The notes: generated by a model not told the origin, from the sequence alone. A stretch of DNA of 12,699 nucleotides from an uncultured bacterium (GCA_903958115.1 CAJBRS010000032.1:1-12699), one strand, 5' to 3'. Positions 1 through 8,217 are shown, counted from the stretch's first letter. Made by a program: numbers and translations.

Positions 1-821
1 CCACTTTTTTGAACACGGGCGATATCAAATTGTTTTATTAGGTCTTCTATAGAGAACAATTCTTGATCAGTGCCGGGGTTCCAGCCAAGTAAAGCCATAA
101 AGTTTATAATAGCTTCTTTTAGGTAGCCCTTGTTTCTATAAAAAGGCAGAGAAACAAATTCACCATGTTTTCTTTTGGAGAGTTTGGATCGGTCAGCTGC
201 GAGTATGAGTGGTAAGTGCGCATAAATTGGTCGAAGTGCTCCAATTGCTTCCTGAATAAGAATCTGTCTTGGGGTATTTGAAATGTGATCTTCACCACGG
301 ATGATATGTGTGATGCCCATTTCGTGATCATCGATAACGACTGCTAAGTGATACAGAGGTTCTTCTAAGCTTTTTGCAATAACAAAATCTTTTAGTTCGG
401 TTGTGTCGAAGGTGACTTCCCCGCGAATTAAATCGTGGAAGGTTACTTTTTTATTTGGATTTTTGAAACGGATAACTTCACTTCTTTTGCCTTCTTCCTG
501 ACTTTCCTCTTTGGAGACGTAGGCGTGGCCAGATTCGACTAGTTGCTGCAGATATCTTTTGTAAACGTCTGTTCTCTCGCTTTGGCGATAAATTTCATCA
601 TAAGGAAGACCAAGCCAGATAAAACTTTCCAGTATTCCATCCTCATATTCTTTTTTTGATCTTTCTTTGTCGGTGTCTTCTATACGTAAAATATATTTAC
701 CATTATTTTGTTTGGCAAAAATATAGTTAAAGAGTGCTGTGCGCACGCCTCCGACGTGAAGCGGGCCTGTAGGGCTTGGGGCAAATCTGACAACTATTTT
801 TGGGGTGTTATTTTCATTCAT
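1..821 (-). CDS. gltX: Glutamyl-tRNA synthetase, N-terminal 273 residues (cut by window edge)
   Basis: Cytoplasmic class I aminoacyl-tRNA synthetase that charges tRNA with glutamate. The reading frame opens at the ATG at 821 and stays open to base 1, so the C-terminal anticodon-binding part lies outside. About 273 of a usual 460-490 residues are present. The HIGH-class motif is seen as PSPTGPLHVGG (residues 15-25) and the KMSKS-class motif as KLSKR (213-217), both at normal positions. The segment where E. coli GluRS carries its zinc-binding cysteines (around residues 97-120 here) is short and has no Cys; there is no Cys anywhere in the visible part. It starts 20 bases after murG stops and has no Shine-Dalgarno sequence, so it is probably the distal gene of the cell-wall operon. 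Whether it is discriminating, or also charges tRNA-Gln for a GatCAB route, cannot be judged here. The start is supported because homology begins directly after it. Confidence 0.96.
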   Translation of the reverse strand, partial: MNENNTPKIVVRFAPSPTGPLHVGGVRTALFNYIFAKQNNGKYILRIEDTDKERSKKEYEDGILESFIWLGLPYDEIYRQSERTDVYKRYLQQLVESGHAYVSKEESQEEGKRSEVIRFKNPNKKVTFHDLIRGEVTFDTTELKDFVIAKSLEEPLYHLAVVIDDHEMGITHIIRGEDHISNTPRQILIQEAIGALRPIYAHLPLILAADRSKLSKRKHGEFVSLPFYRNKGYLKEAIINFMALLGWNPGTDQELFSIEDLIKQFDIARVQKS

Positions 822-841
822 ACTTTTAAAGTCGTGTTATT

Positions 842-1972
842 TTATGTTGTTTCGTGAGTCAAAGCAATGTCTATGATTTGTTCAGCAATTTTTTTGGCAG
901 CGTCAGGCTTGGCAAAAGATTTTGCAGCAGCAGCCATTTTGGCTTGTAGTTCTGGATTACTTAATATCTTTTCAATTTCTGATAATAATATTTCTGTCGT
1001 CAAATTATTTTCTTCTATAACATCGGCAGCACCTGTTCTGGCATAGCTGAAAGCATTGGTGGTCTGGTCGTGGCTTATTGACTCAGGGATTGGGATCAAA
1101 ATACTTGGCAATCCCCATGAAGCAATTTCAAATATGGTAGAGCCTGATCTTGAAACTACAAGAGAGGCTGCCCCAGCCGACATCTTCATCGCTAGATCAT
1201 TTAAGTAATCAAAAGGTTTATAACGACTTTTGAATGGGCTGGCTTCAAGGGCGATGTCAGCCATCTTCTGCATATCTTGATAGTTTTTGCTTCCTGTTTG
1301 ATGGATAATTTGATATTTTTCTACCAATTCTGGAAGAGCATCTAGTATTGATTCATTGATACGTTGACTCCCCTGTGATCCTCCTAAAATAAAAATAACT
1401 GGGATACTTTCTTCCATATTTAAATATTCGAATGCTCCGCTTTTTACAGCGATGGTTATACCCTTGCGGACAGGGTTTCCTGTAAGAGCAACCTTGTCTT
1501 CTTTAAAATATTTTGCCGCTTCTGGATAAGATAGCGCCACTCTCTTTGCAAATTTACCGGCCCAGAGGTTCACTTTTCCTGGATGACTATCTGACTCGTG
1601 AATGACAACTGGAATACCAAGAAATCTAGCAGCTGCCATGGCTGGGAAACTGACGTATCCTCCTTTTCCAAAAATGACATCTGGCATAATGAAAAATATT
1701 TGCCATGTAGCTTGAAATACTCCTGTGGCAATTTTAAATAAGTCGAAAAAGTTAAGGAGAGAAAAATATCGACGCTGTTTGCCGGCTGTTACTTTCCTAA
1801 AAATAATTTCATTTTCAAACAAAGCTCTGGCGTTGTAAGGCGTCGGAGCCATGTAGTATATTTCCGGACTGAGGAGTTTCTTTTCTTTGGCTACATCTCG
1901 TAGTTCTTCGGCAATGGCAATAATTGGATAAAAATGGCCACCAGTACCGCCTCCAGTTAAAAGTATTTTCAT
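842..1972 (-). CDS. murG: MurG, UDP-GlcNAc:undecaprenyl-PP-MurNAc-pentapeptide GlcNAc transferase
   Basis: Peripheral inner-membrane GT28 glycosyltransferase that adds GlcNAc to lipid I to give lipid II. The product has 376 residues, normal for the family (about 355-380). Visible motifs: the N-terminal glycine-rich loop GGTGGH (8-13) with the conserved His13; FGKGGYVSFP (101-110); HESDSHPG (125-132), a variant of the usual HEQN...PG that keeps the Glu; GNPVR (165-169); GGSQGS (197-202) opening the C-terminal Rossmann domain; and SRSG...FEIASWGLP (274-289) with Glu282 at the position that contacts the uridine ribose. HDQ (301-303) and Asn306 complete the donor site. The ATG lies 4 bases after the ftsW stop, suggesting translational coupling; there is no clear Shine-Dalgarno sequence. 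The order ftsW-murG matches the dcw cluster, but the next gene is gltX and not murC. Confidence 0.97.
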   Translation of the reverse strand: MKILLTGGGTGGHFYPIIAIAEELRDVAKEKKLLSPEIYYMAPTPYNARALFENEIIFRKVTAGKQRRYFSLLNFFDLFKIATGVFQATWQIFFIMPDVIFGKGGYVSFPAMAAARFLGIPVVIHESDSHPGKVNLWAGKFAKRVALSYPEAAKYFKEDKVALTGNPVRKGITIAVKSGAFEYLNMEESIPVIFILGGSQGSQRINESILDALPELVEKYQIIHQTGSKNYQDMQKMADIALEASPFKSRYKPFDYLNDLAMKMSAGAASLVVSRSGSTIFEIASWGLPSILIPIPESISHDQTTNAFSYARTGAADVIEENNLTTEILLSEIEKILSNPELQAKMAAAAKSFAKPDAAKKIAEQIIDIALTHETT

Positions 1973-1976
1973 TTTG

Positions 1977-3068
1977 TTATTTTCTTTTTGATACGTTAAG
2001 AATCATTCCAACTTCAGCTAGGCTGAAGAATAAAGCTGTTCCGCCGTGGCTGATAAATAAAAGTGGCGTTCCAGACAGTGGCAGAATGCCAAGCATGGCG
2101 CCAATATTAATGAACGATTCGGATATGATAAGTATAACAATTCCTACAACGATAAGTCTACCGAAGGTTTCGGGCGTTCCGGCGGCTATTTTAAGAGCTC
2201 GAAGTGAGAAAAAAAGATACAGTAGTATGATGGTAACACTTCCCACAAAACCGAATTCTTCAGCGGCCACAGCAAAGATTGAATCCCCTATTGGTTCAGG
2301 AAGAAAATTGAATTTTTGAACACTTTGACCGAAGCCTCGTCCCAGAAATTGCCCTGATCCGATAGCAATTTGGGACTGCTGAGCTTGATAGCTCGATGTC
2401 AGAGCGTTGTTGGACGGATGGAGAAAAGTTTCAACCCTAGCTCTTATGTATGGTCTTGTCTCGTAGAGAACACCAAAACCGATTACTCCAATAATCGCGA
2501 TTATAAGCAGGTCACGGAATCTTCCTCCCGCTACAATGTACATTGATAATGCTGCAAAAATGATGATGAAGAAAGTGTCAGTATCTGGCTGTGCTAGTAG
2601 AAGCCCTGCTGTGATGCCGGTCAAAATCAAGAGAGGCAAAAGTCCGTGTCGGAATGTAGCCACTCCTTGTTTAACGGCTGTTAGCCAAGCCGCAAAATAG
2701 ATAATAAAACCGATCTTGTAAATTTCAGCTGGCTGAAGTGATAGTGGGCCTATAGAAATCCATCTTTTTGCTCCTCCAGAGGCAAATCCAATATGTGGGA
2801 TAAAAACTAAAACACAAGCAATTATAGAAAAGATGTAAATTGGTAGAGAGTATTTTCTCCAAAGGCGGTAGTCTATTTTTGTCGTGATAATGAAAGCGAT
2901 TCCTCCAAGAAATAATCCTAAAAATATTTGATTAAAGGCGACAGAGGCAAAAGTGGCACCGTTTCTTGCAAGTAATCCCAATGCAGCTGAAGTAAATATA
3001 AAAAAACCGGCTACCACTAAAATAATCACGGAAATTAAAAATGGTCTGTCGATTTTTTTACGGTTCAT
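1977..3068 (-). CDS. ftsW: FtsW/RodA-family (SEDS) peptidoglycan glycosyltransferase, probably FtsW
   Basis: Polytopic membrane protein that polymerises lipid II into glycan strands, normally with a class B penicillin-binding protein; FtsW acts at the septum. The product has 363 residues and about ten hydrophobic segments (first at roughly 9-31, last at roughly 331-358). SEDS signatures are clear: GGAKRWI (98-104), LQPAE (111-115), QPDTDT (160-165), SQIAIGSG (232-239) and FLPEPIGDSIFA (255-266). Asp262 in the last aligns with the catalytic Asp of E. coli FtsW/RodA (HTDFIFA). Near the end is GILPLSGTPLLFISHGG (327-343), where family members usually read FISYGG. Assignment to FtsW and not RodA rests mainly on its place between mraY and murG. 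Sixteen bases separate it from mraY and four from murG. No transpeptidase partner is encoded in the window. Confidence 0.93.
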   Translation of the reverse strand: MNRKKIDRPFLISVIILVVAGFFIFTSAALGLLARNGATFASVAFNQIFLGLFLGGIAFIITTKIDYRLWRKYSLPIYIFSIIACVLVFIPHIGFASGGAKRWISIGPLSLQPAEIYKIGFIIYFAAWLTAVKQGVATFRHGLLPLLILTGITAGLLLAQPDTDTFFIIIFAALSMYIVAGGRFRDLLIIAIIGVIGFGVLYETRPYIRARVETFLHPSNNALTSSYQAQQSQIAIGSGQFLGRGFGQSVQKFNFLPEPIGDSIFAVAAEEFGFVGSVTIILLYLFFSLRALKIAAGTPETFGRLIVVGIVILIISESFINIGAMLGILPLSGTPLLFISHGGTALFFSLAEVGMILNVSKRK

Positions 3069-3084
3069 ATTTTTGCTAAGGTTT

Positions 3085-4161
3085 TTATCCGATGAGTGCT
3101 AATGTTACTCCGACTATGGCGCAAATTACGGAAATAATCCAAAAACGCATTACTACTTTGTAGGAAGGCCAGCCAATAGCTTCGAAATGATGATGAATAG
3201 GAGCAACCAAGAATACTTTTTTGCCGTTGCGTAATTTCTTGGATGTTAATTGGATTATTACAGAGAGAGAGGAAATGGCCAATGGAAAGGCGATAATTGG
3301 TAGAACAATGACGCCGAATCCCCCTGCGATCGAATCGGTCATAAATGCGACAATTGCCAAGGTGATAGTCAGAGCCATGGTTCCAGTTTCTGACATATAA
3401 AATCGAGCTGGTGGAATATTGAACCAAAGGAAGGCTAGAATTCCTCCAACAACAGCTGTGCAAAAAGCAGCCAAATCTACTTGGTTTTGATATAAAGCAA
3501 TAATGCCGTAGGCGGTAAAAATAGTGGCAAAAACTCCTCCTGAAAGTCCGTCGAGGCCATCAATAACGCCACCAGAATAAATAGCCAAGGTGACAATGAT
3601 GAAAAATGGGATGAACAACCAGCCTAGTGTGACGACACCTATAAAAGGCAAATTGACGGCCGATACTGCTAATTTGAAATAAAACCAAAAAGCACAAAAT
3701 CCACTAATTAATACAACAGCAGCCAATCTTTTTTTAAGTGAGAGACCTCCTGCGATATGATCACCAGTTTCTGTGACGGCCATCACATCATCAATGAGTC
3801 CAATCAAACCACCAAATAGTAAGGCTCCGAGAGGGATCCATGTTTGACTCCTGCTGGTAAAATCGAGTTTGTCGGTCAGTAGTGTTGGATGTATTTTTGA
3901 TACGAGCCAAATTATTAATGTGGCAGATATAACACTTATCCATATAATCACTCCTCCCATACGGGGAGTCTTTTTTTGTTCGTCGCGATGGAGAGACTGG
4001 GAAATAGGTGCTTCCCTTCCGTCTAGAGTTTTAGGGACGCTCTTCTTCTTCCACATCTTGTGAGAGTAAAGATAATTAGCGACAGTTGGAGTAATGGCTA
4101 TTCCAATAGCAAAAGAAATAATTGAAGGAAGAAAAACTTTTATAACATCGATGAGTTGCAT
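3085..4161 (-). CDS. mraY: MraY, phospho-MurNAc-pentapeptide transferase (divergent catalytic motif)
   Basis: Membrane enzyme that transfers phospho-MurNAc-pentapeptide from UDP to undecaprenyl phosphate, making lipid I. The product has 358 residues (family about 320-360) with about ten hydrophobic segments. Visible motifs: TPRMGG (65-70, usually TPTMGG), the Asp pair DD (124-125), DGLDGLSGG (201-209) and the MraY-specific HHHFEAIGWP (323-332), which separates it from WecA/TagO relatives. Two positions are unusual. The family's FMGDxGS motif reads YMSETGT (255-261), placing Glu258 where the catalytic Asp is expected. The Asn three residues before Asp201 (NLTDGLDG in the family) is Gly198. The HHHF block and gene order still argue strongly for MraY. 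It starts 25 bases after the carboxypeptidase gene and lies 16 bases before ftsW; murD, usually between them, is absent. Confidence 0.95.
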   Translation of the reverse strand: MQLIDVIKVFLPSIISFAIGIAITPTVANYLYSHKMWKKKSVPKTLDGREAPISQSLHRDEQKKTPRMGGVIIWISVISATLIIWLVSKIHPTLLTDKLDFTSRSQTWIPLGALLFGGLIGLIDDVMAVTETGDHIAGGLSLKKRLAAVVLISGFCAFWFYFKLAVSAVNLPFIGVVTLGWLFIPFFIIVTLAIYSGGVIDGLDGLSGGVFATIFTAYGIIALYQNQVDLAAFCTAVVGGILAFLWFNIPPARFYMSETGTMALTITLAIVAFMTDSIAGGFGVIVLPIIAFPLAISSLSVIIQLTSKKLRNGKKVFLVAPIHHHFEAIGWPSYKVVMRFWIISVICAIVGVTLALIG

Positions 4162-4186
4162 AATGTGGTTATTTAAAATATATAAA

Positions 4187-5071
4187 TCACTGACTAAAAT
4201 ACTCTCGTGTACTGCTTGCCAAAGCTACTACGTCATCAAATCGGCCATTCTCGCTAGATCCCAGTACTGCGATGATTATTGGGTGGCTAATATCTTCATC
4301 TATTCCGACGATCAAGTTACCTCCCGCTAGATCAGTATAACCTGTTTTTGACGCAAATAGTCCTGGGATTTTCCCCACTATTGTGTCTGTGTTTTGAGCA
4401 TAATGAACTAGCCCACTTTTTGATACAAAACGGAAAGAGGGGTGTTTGGTGATCTCTAGTATATTAGGTCTATTTTCTAGAATATATTTGAATAGTTCAC
4501 TGGCATCTCTAGCTGAGCCGAAATTGCTCGGTTCTGAGGAAGAGATATCTAGGCCAGAAGGGTTTTTAAAAGAAAGACTGTGGAGACCAAGAGAGACAGC
4601 TTTCTCATTCATCTCTTCAATGAAGTTGCCTCCTATGGCCTCAGCCCCGTCGTTAGACGATACTAGTAAGGTGAAATCGCGAAGGTCATCAAACCTCCAT
4701 TTTTCTCCTAGTAATAATCCGTTGTCACCATCTTGCTTAAGATCTTCTTCGGTAATGGTGATTATGGTGCTGCTGGCGATATTTTCGCTTGATACTAGTG
4801 CTGTCATCAGTTTTGTTATGGAGGCTAGAGGCAAAATAGTATCTGCGTTATTTTCGTAGATAGTTTCTCCTGTTTTAGCATCGAGGACAAAGGCAGCTTT
4901 GGCCTGAATATTTGGGGCGTGAAAAACTCTGACCGGGATTGAGCTCGTGGCGATTTTACTCTCCTCTTTTTCTGTTTTTTTGATTTCTGTTAAAACTAAA
5001 AAAATAACGCCGACTAAGATAACGGCGGAAACAGGTATAAAAATATATTTATTAATTTTATAATCCTTCAT
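4187..5071 (-). CDS. Membrane-anchored D-alanyl-D-alanine carboxypeptidase (S11, DacA/DacF-like)
   Basis: Penicillin-binding serine peptidase expected to remove the terminal D-Ala from peptidoglycan stem peptides outside the cytoplasmic membrane. The product has 294 residues: a short basic N terminus, one hydrophobic segment (about 9-28, signal anchor or uncleaved signal), a low-complexity linker, then the catalytic domain with all three active-site motifs, SITK (84-87, nucleophile Ser84), SSN (138-140) and KTG (242-244). It ends soon after the catalytic domain and lacks the C-terminal beta domain of E. coli PBP5. I chose the ATG at 5071 over an in-frame TTG at 5104 because AGAGGAG sits about 8 bases upstream of this ATG, the only clear Shine-Dalgarno sequence in the window, and the hydrophobic anchor follows directly. 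The start overlaps the end of scpB by 14 bases. It lies directly upstream of mraY, ftsW and murG. Confidence 0.93.
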   Translation of the reverse strand: MKDYKINKYIFIPVSAVILVGVIFLVLTEIKKTEKEESKIATSSIPVRVFHAPNIQAKAAFVLDAKTGETIYENNADTILPLASITKLMTALVSSENIASSTIITITEEDLKQDGDNGLLLGEKWRFDDLRDFTLLVSSNDGAEAIGGNFIEEMNEKAVSLGLHSLSFKNPSGLDISSSEPSNFGSARDASELFKYILENRPNILEITKHPSFRFVSKSGLVHYAQNTDTIVGKIPGLFASKTGYTDLAGGNLIVGIDEDISHPIIIAVLGSSENGRFDDVVALASSTREYFSQ

Positions 5072-5618
5072 CTTTTTTCTCCTCTTCTTTTTCTGTTGCC
5101 TCAACGAATTGCTCTATTTCTTCTGCCACTTGGCTGTACTCAGGTAAATCCTCTGTCTTTGATAACCCAAGATAAGACAACACTTCAAAGGTTGGTCGAT
5201 ATAGAAAACTTCTCTGGTCTTTAGGGTCTGATATCTTTTCAACAAGACCACGAATCAAGAGATTTCTGAGGATGAAATTTGAATTAACTCCTCTTATGTA
5301 GTCAATCTGGCTTCGGCGAATTGGGCCTTTGTATAGAACTATAGAAAGAGTTTCTAGGCCGGCCTTGCCGAGGTCTTTGGTGAGTTCTTCTTTTGTTAGG
5401 TCTTCAATTAAGGTGCCAATCTCTGGTGAGGTACCGAGCATTACCTCATCGTCTTTTCTGATCAAAACAATACCTCTCGATTTTAGATTAGTCTCTAGTT
5501 CTTCGAGGCCTGCTTTGATTTCCTCTTCGCCCGTATTTAAAAATTGGCACAGCTTTTTAAGAGAGATTGGTTCTCCTTTCCAGAAAAGTATTGCTTCTAT
5601 TTTTGCGGCTAAGTTCAT
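5058..5618 (-). CDS. scpB: ScpB, segregation and condensation protein B
   Basis: Kleisin-associated winged-helix protein that dimerises and binds ScpA, forming with SMC the complex that condenses and segregates the nucleoid. The product has 186 residues, normal for the family. Two winged-helix domains are expected at about 1-75 and 80-155; the family signature in the second is visible as RRSQIDYIRGVNS (101-113) followed by LIRGLVEKI (121-129). The last 20 or so residues are strongly charged (EEIEQFVEATEKEEEKKDE), probably a disordered tail. It follows scpA by 21 bases, and its 3' end contains both the Shine-Dalgarno sequence and the start codon of the carboxypeptidase gene. No SMC gene is present in the window. 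There is no Shine-Dalgarno sequence upstream of its own ATG. Confidence 0.95.
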   Translation of the reverse strand: MNLAAKIEAILFWKGEPISLKKLCQFLNTGEEEIKAGLEELETNLKSRGIVLIRKDDEVMLGTSPEIGTLIEDLTKEELTKDLGKAGLETLSIVLYKGPIRRSQIDYIRGVNSNFILRNLLIRGLVEKISDPKDQRSFLYRPTFEVLSYLGLSKTEDLPEYSQVAEEIEQFVEATEKEEEKKDEGL

Positions 5619-5639
5619 TGTTTTTGGCTTTTGTAATTT

Positions 5640-6374
5640 TTAAAAATATCTTGGTACTCCTATCTCTTGGGTTTCCATTTGGATGTCTTCGAAGCGGTTT
5701 TGTTGGGTTACATCAATTATCCCCTGCTTTACTAATTCTAACATAGCTAAGAAGCTGACGATAATCGTCACTTTTTCTTGTTTGCCACCTTGTCCAGAAA
5801 AATCTCGGAAACTCATTCTTATATTCGATTTTATTCGATTTGTGAGATTGCCGATCATCTCTTCTAGAGAGATAACTTTTTTGACTATTGCTTGAGGTAG
5901 GATTTCTTTCTTTGGAAGGCTTTTTAAGACATCTTTAATGGCATTGAAAAGACTCGCTGTAGTCATTCCCTCTTGAGGTGAAAATATTGGCACGACTTGC
6001 CTATTCTGACTTTTTGGAAAAATCATATTCTTTCCAAAAAGTTCTTTAACATGCAGACTCAGCTCTTTGATGCGTTGGTATTCTTTTAATCTTTTTTCTA
6101 GATCCTCAATACTCTCTTGCTCTTCACCAGAAAGATCGAGTGTCGGTAAAAGAGATTTGGATTTTATTAGAAGAAGAGTTGAAGCTACTAAAATGAAATT
6201 AGCTCGATCAGGAATAGAGAAAGTCGGTAAATTATTCACATGAGAAATATAATCGTCTGTTACTTTCGACAGAGCAATGTCGTTGATTAGGAGTTTTCTT
6301 TTTTCGATTAGTCCGAGAAGAAGGTCTAGTGGGCCTTCAAAAACATCAGTTTTAATAGAGAAAGTCGGATTCAT
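5640..6374 (-). CDS. scpA: ScpA, segregation and condensation protein A (kleisin)
   Basis: Bacterial kleisin that bridges the two SMC heads and carries ScpB, acting in chromosome condensation and segregation. The product has 244 residues (family about 230-260). The N-terminal SMC-neck-binding region is very typical: FEGPLDLLLGLIEK (12-25) followed by LLINDIALSKVTDDYI (28-43). The middle (about 60-160) is charged and helical, with LLLIKSKSLLP (67-77) at the usual place, and the C-terminal winged helix that contacts the second SMC head is seen at about 165-240 (VSFLAMLELVKQGII). It lies 17 bases after the ABC exporter stop and 21 bases before scpB. The scpA-scpB pair is the common bacterial arrangement; its position directly ahead of cell-wall genes suggests joint expression of segregation and division functions. 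Confidence 0.96.
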   Translation of the reverse strand: MNPTFSIKTDVFEGPLDLLLGLIEKRKLLINDIALSKVTDDYISHVNNLPTFSIPDRANFILVASTLLLIKSKSLLPTLDLSGEEQESIEDLEKRLKEYQRIKELSLHVKELFGKNMIFPKSQNRQVVPIFSPQEGMTTASLFNAIKDVLKSLPKKEILPQAIVKKVISLEEMIGNLTNRIKSNIRMSFRDFSGQGGKQEKVTIIVSFLAMLELVKQGIIDVTQQNRFEDIQMETQEIGVPRYF

Positions 6375-6391
6375 ACCAACAATAATATCAT

Positions 6392-8197
6392 TTATTTGGA
6401 GTCTTCGGAATCAGGTTCTTGCACCAAAAATCCACCAGCTTGTAGCTCCCAAAGTTTTTTGTATAGACTACCTTCTTTTTCGATCAGTGTATCGTGACTT
6501 CCCTCTTCTAAGATTTTACCACCCTCAACAACGATGATTCTATCCATTTTTCGGATAGTAGAAAGTCTGTGTGCGATGACAATGGTAGTCTTGTCTTCCA
6601 TTAATTTTTCTAAAGCGTCTTGAATTAGAGCCTCAGAATTGGAATCAAGACTTGAGGTGGCTTCATCTAGGATAAGGATCGGCGCATTTTTTAAAATGGC
6701 ACGAGCGATAGCAACACGTTGGCGTTCTCCTCCAGACAGCTTGATACCCCTTTCTCCAACAAACGTTTTGTACCCGAGGGGTAGATCTTTAATAAATTCA
6801 TCACAGTGCGCTAGGTGTGCCGCTTTGATGACTTCTTCGTCTGTCGCATCTTTTCTTCCATAACGGATATTTTCCATCAATGTTCGATGAAATAGAATTG
6901 GATCTTGTGGTACCAAACTAACATTTTTATGGAGACTCTCTTGAGTAACTTGCTGAATATTTTGACCGTCTATTAGAATCTGTCCCCCACTGACATTATA
7001 TAGTCGTAGAATTAGTCTCACTATTGTTGACTTGCCAGCACCAGATGGGCCGATTAAAGCGACTTTCTCTCCTCCTTTGATATCAAGATTTATTCCATCT
7101 AAAACGGTACGTGTATCATTGAAGCTGAAGATCACTTTTTTAAACTCTACACTTCCTCTCTCTACGATAAGTGGTTTGGCAGTCGGGGTGTCTTTTATTT
7201 CATGAGGTAGTGCAAGAATTTCTACCATTTCCTGTGCGTCGGCGAATCCTTCGTAAAAGTCTCGAACGACACGGCTAAAATCCCAAAGTTGGCCAATAAA
7301 TCCAATCAAGTATGACTGCAGAAGAACAAAAGTACCAAGGGTGATCATTCCTAATTGCCAGTATTTAATAGAAAAATAGAACAAAAGAAATTCCATCAAT
7401 ATAATAAGGAAAGATTGAACTGCTTCCATAATCCCGTCTAATTTCCAGCTGAAAATCGTGGCTGCAGCTTGCTCATCAGTCACATTTTTGTAGGATTTTG
7501 TTTCTTGATTATACCCAGTGAACAGTTGAATGGTGTTGTGATTGGTGATGCTGTCAGAAAGAACCGCTGTGGCATGTGAGTCGATTGTTGCGCGATTTTC
7601 ATCGAATGGATGTTTGTATCGCGCAAAGAAAAAGTTGAATGTTAAGAAAATTAAAATCCAAGTAATTAAAATAATGGTAATGACGGGCTTAATAGTCCAA
7701 ATGATGATAGAGATGCCAACAATTCGGATGAACAGTGGAATGACATTCCAAATGATTCGATCAGTCAGTCTTTCGAAGGCTCGAGCATAGCGATTGATTC
7801 GCTGTGTTAGCGATCCAGTGAAGTTGTCAGCAAAGAAACTGTACGAGTGAGAAAGCATGTAATCAAATCCTTGCTGGCGAAGAAGGGCCATTCCCCTTCC
7901 TTGAAATTGCGGGTTGGTAAAAGTTGCTGATCGATAAAAAATCCAGCCAAGCAGGTTGAAGAGTAGGATAAAAAATAGTGCATGGACAAGTTGACCGCCA
8001 GCGGCAATTTTGTTACCACCAGAAGTATTCAGAATGTTGAAGAAAGTTCTGTAAAATAGAGGCGTTAGGATGCTGAAAGTGGTACCAACAATGATAGAGA
8101 CAATGGTCAAAAATGCCCACCATTTAAGCGGTTTTAGAGCTTGCCAATATGACCGGACGATGTCGCCACGGCTTACTTTTGGATATTTTTGAGCCAT
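6392..8197 (-). CDS. ABC exporter, fused transmembrane and ATP-binding domains (half transporter)
   Basis: Type IV (MsbA/Sav1866-like) ABC half transporter of 601 residues, expected to work as a dimer and export lipids, drugs or peptides across the cytoplasmic membrane. Six membrane helices are visible at about 27-48, 70-90, 152-168, 170-191, 258-276 and 283-302. The ATPase domain (about 345-590) is complete: Walker A GPSGAGKST (383-391), Q-loop Gln431, signature LSGGERQR (487-494), Walker B ILILDE (507-512) with the catalytic Glu512, and switch His543. The substrate cannot be read from sequence. As first gene of a run that continues into scpAB and the lipid II genes, a role in envelope lipid or cell-wall precursor export is possible but only an inference from position. 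The ATG at 8197 has no Shine-Dalgarno sequence. The last 20 residues form an acidic tail. Confidence 0.94.
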   Translation of the reverse strand: MAQKYPKVSRGDIVRSYWQALKPLKWWAFLTIVSIIVGTTFSILTPLFYRTFFNILNTSGGNKIAAGGQLVHALFFILLFNLLGWIFYRSATFTNPQFQGRGMALLRQQGFDYMLSHSYSFFADNFTGSLTQRINRYARAFERLTDRIIWNVIPLFIRIVGISIIIWTIKPVITIILITWILIFLTFNFFFARYKHPFDENRATIDSHATAVLSDSITNHNTIQLFTGYNQETKSYKNVTDEQAAATIFSWKLDGIMEAVQSFLIILMEFLLFYFSIKYWQLGMITLGTFVLLQSYLIGFIGQLWDFSRVVRDFYEGFADAQEMVEILALPHEIKDTPTAKPLIVERGSVEFKKVIFSFNDTRTVLDGINLDIKGGEKVALIGPSGAGKSTIVRLILRLYNVSGGQILIDGQNIQQVTQESLHKNVSLVPQDPILFHRTLMENIRYGRKDATDEEVIKAAHLAHCDEFIKDLPLGYKTFVGERGIKLSGGERQRVAIARAILKNAPILILDEATSSLDSNSEALIQDALEKLMEDKTTIVIAHRLSTIRKMDRIIVVEGGKILEEGSHDTLIEKEGSLYKKLWELQAGGFLVQEPDSEDSK

Positions 8198-8217
8198 TTT
8201 ATTGTTGTGTTGTCTTT

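Noticed and set aside
3065..3463. 132-codon minus-strand reading frame
   Set aside because: It overlaps the 3' half of mraY in another frame, and mraY shows clear family motifs throughout; no protein-like features in the shadow frame.
4187..4189. TGA at the end of the carboxypeptidase gene as a recoded codon (UGA-Gly, as in Gracilibacteria/SR1)
   Set aside because: Read-through would add only six residues to a protein that already ends at the expected place, no internal TGA was seen in any gene, and the other complete genes end in TAA or TAG, so the standard bacterial code fits.
4446..4859. Plus-strand 137-codon frame opposite the carboxypeptidase gene
   Set aside because: The minus strand encodes SITK, SSN and KTG in proper order and spacing; the plus frame is a Ser-rich shadow.
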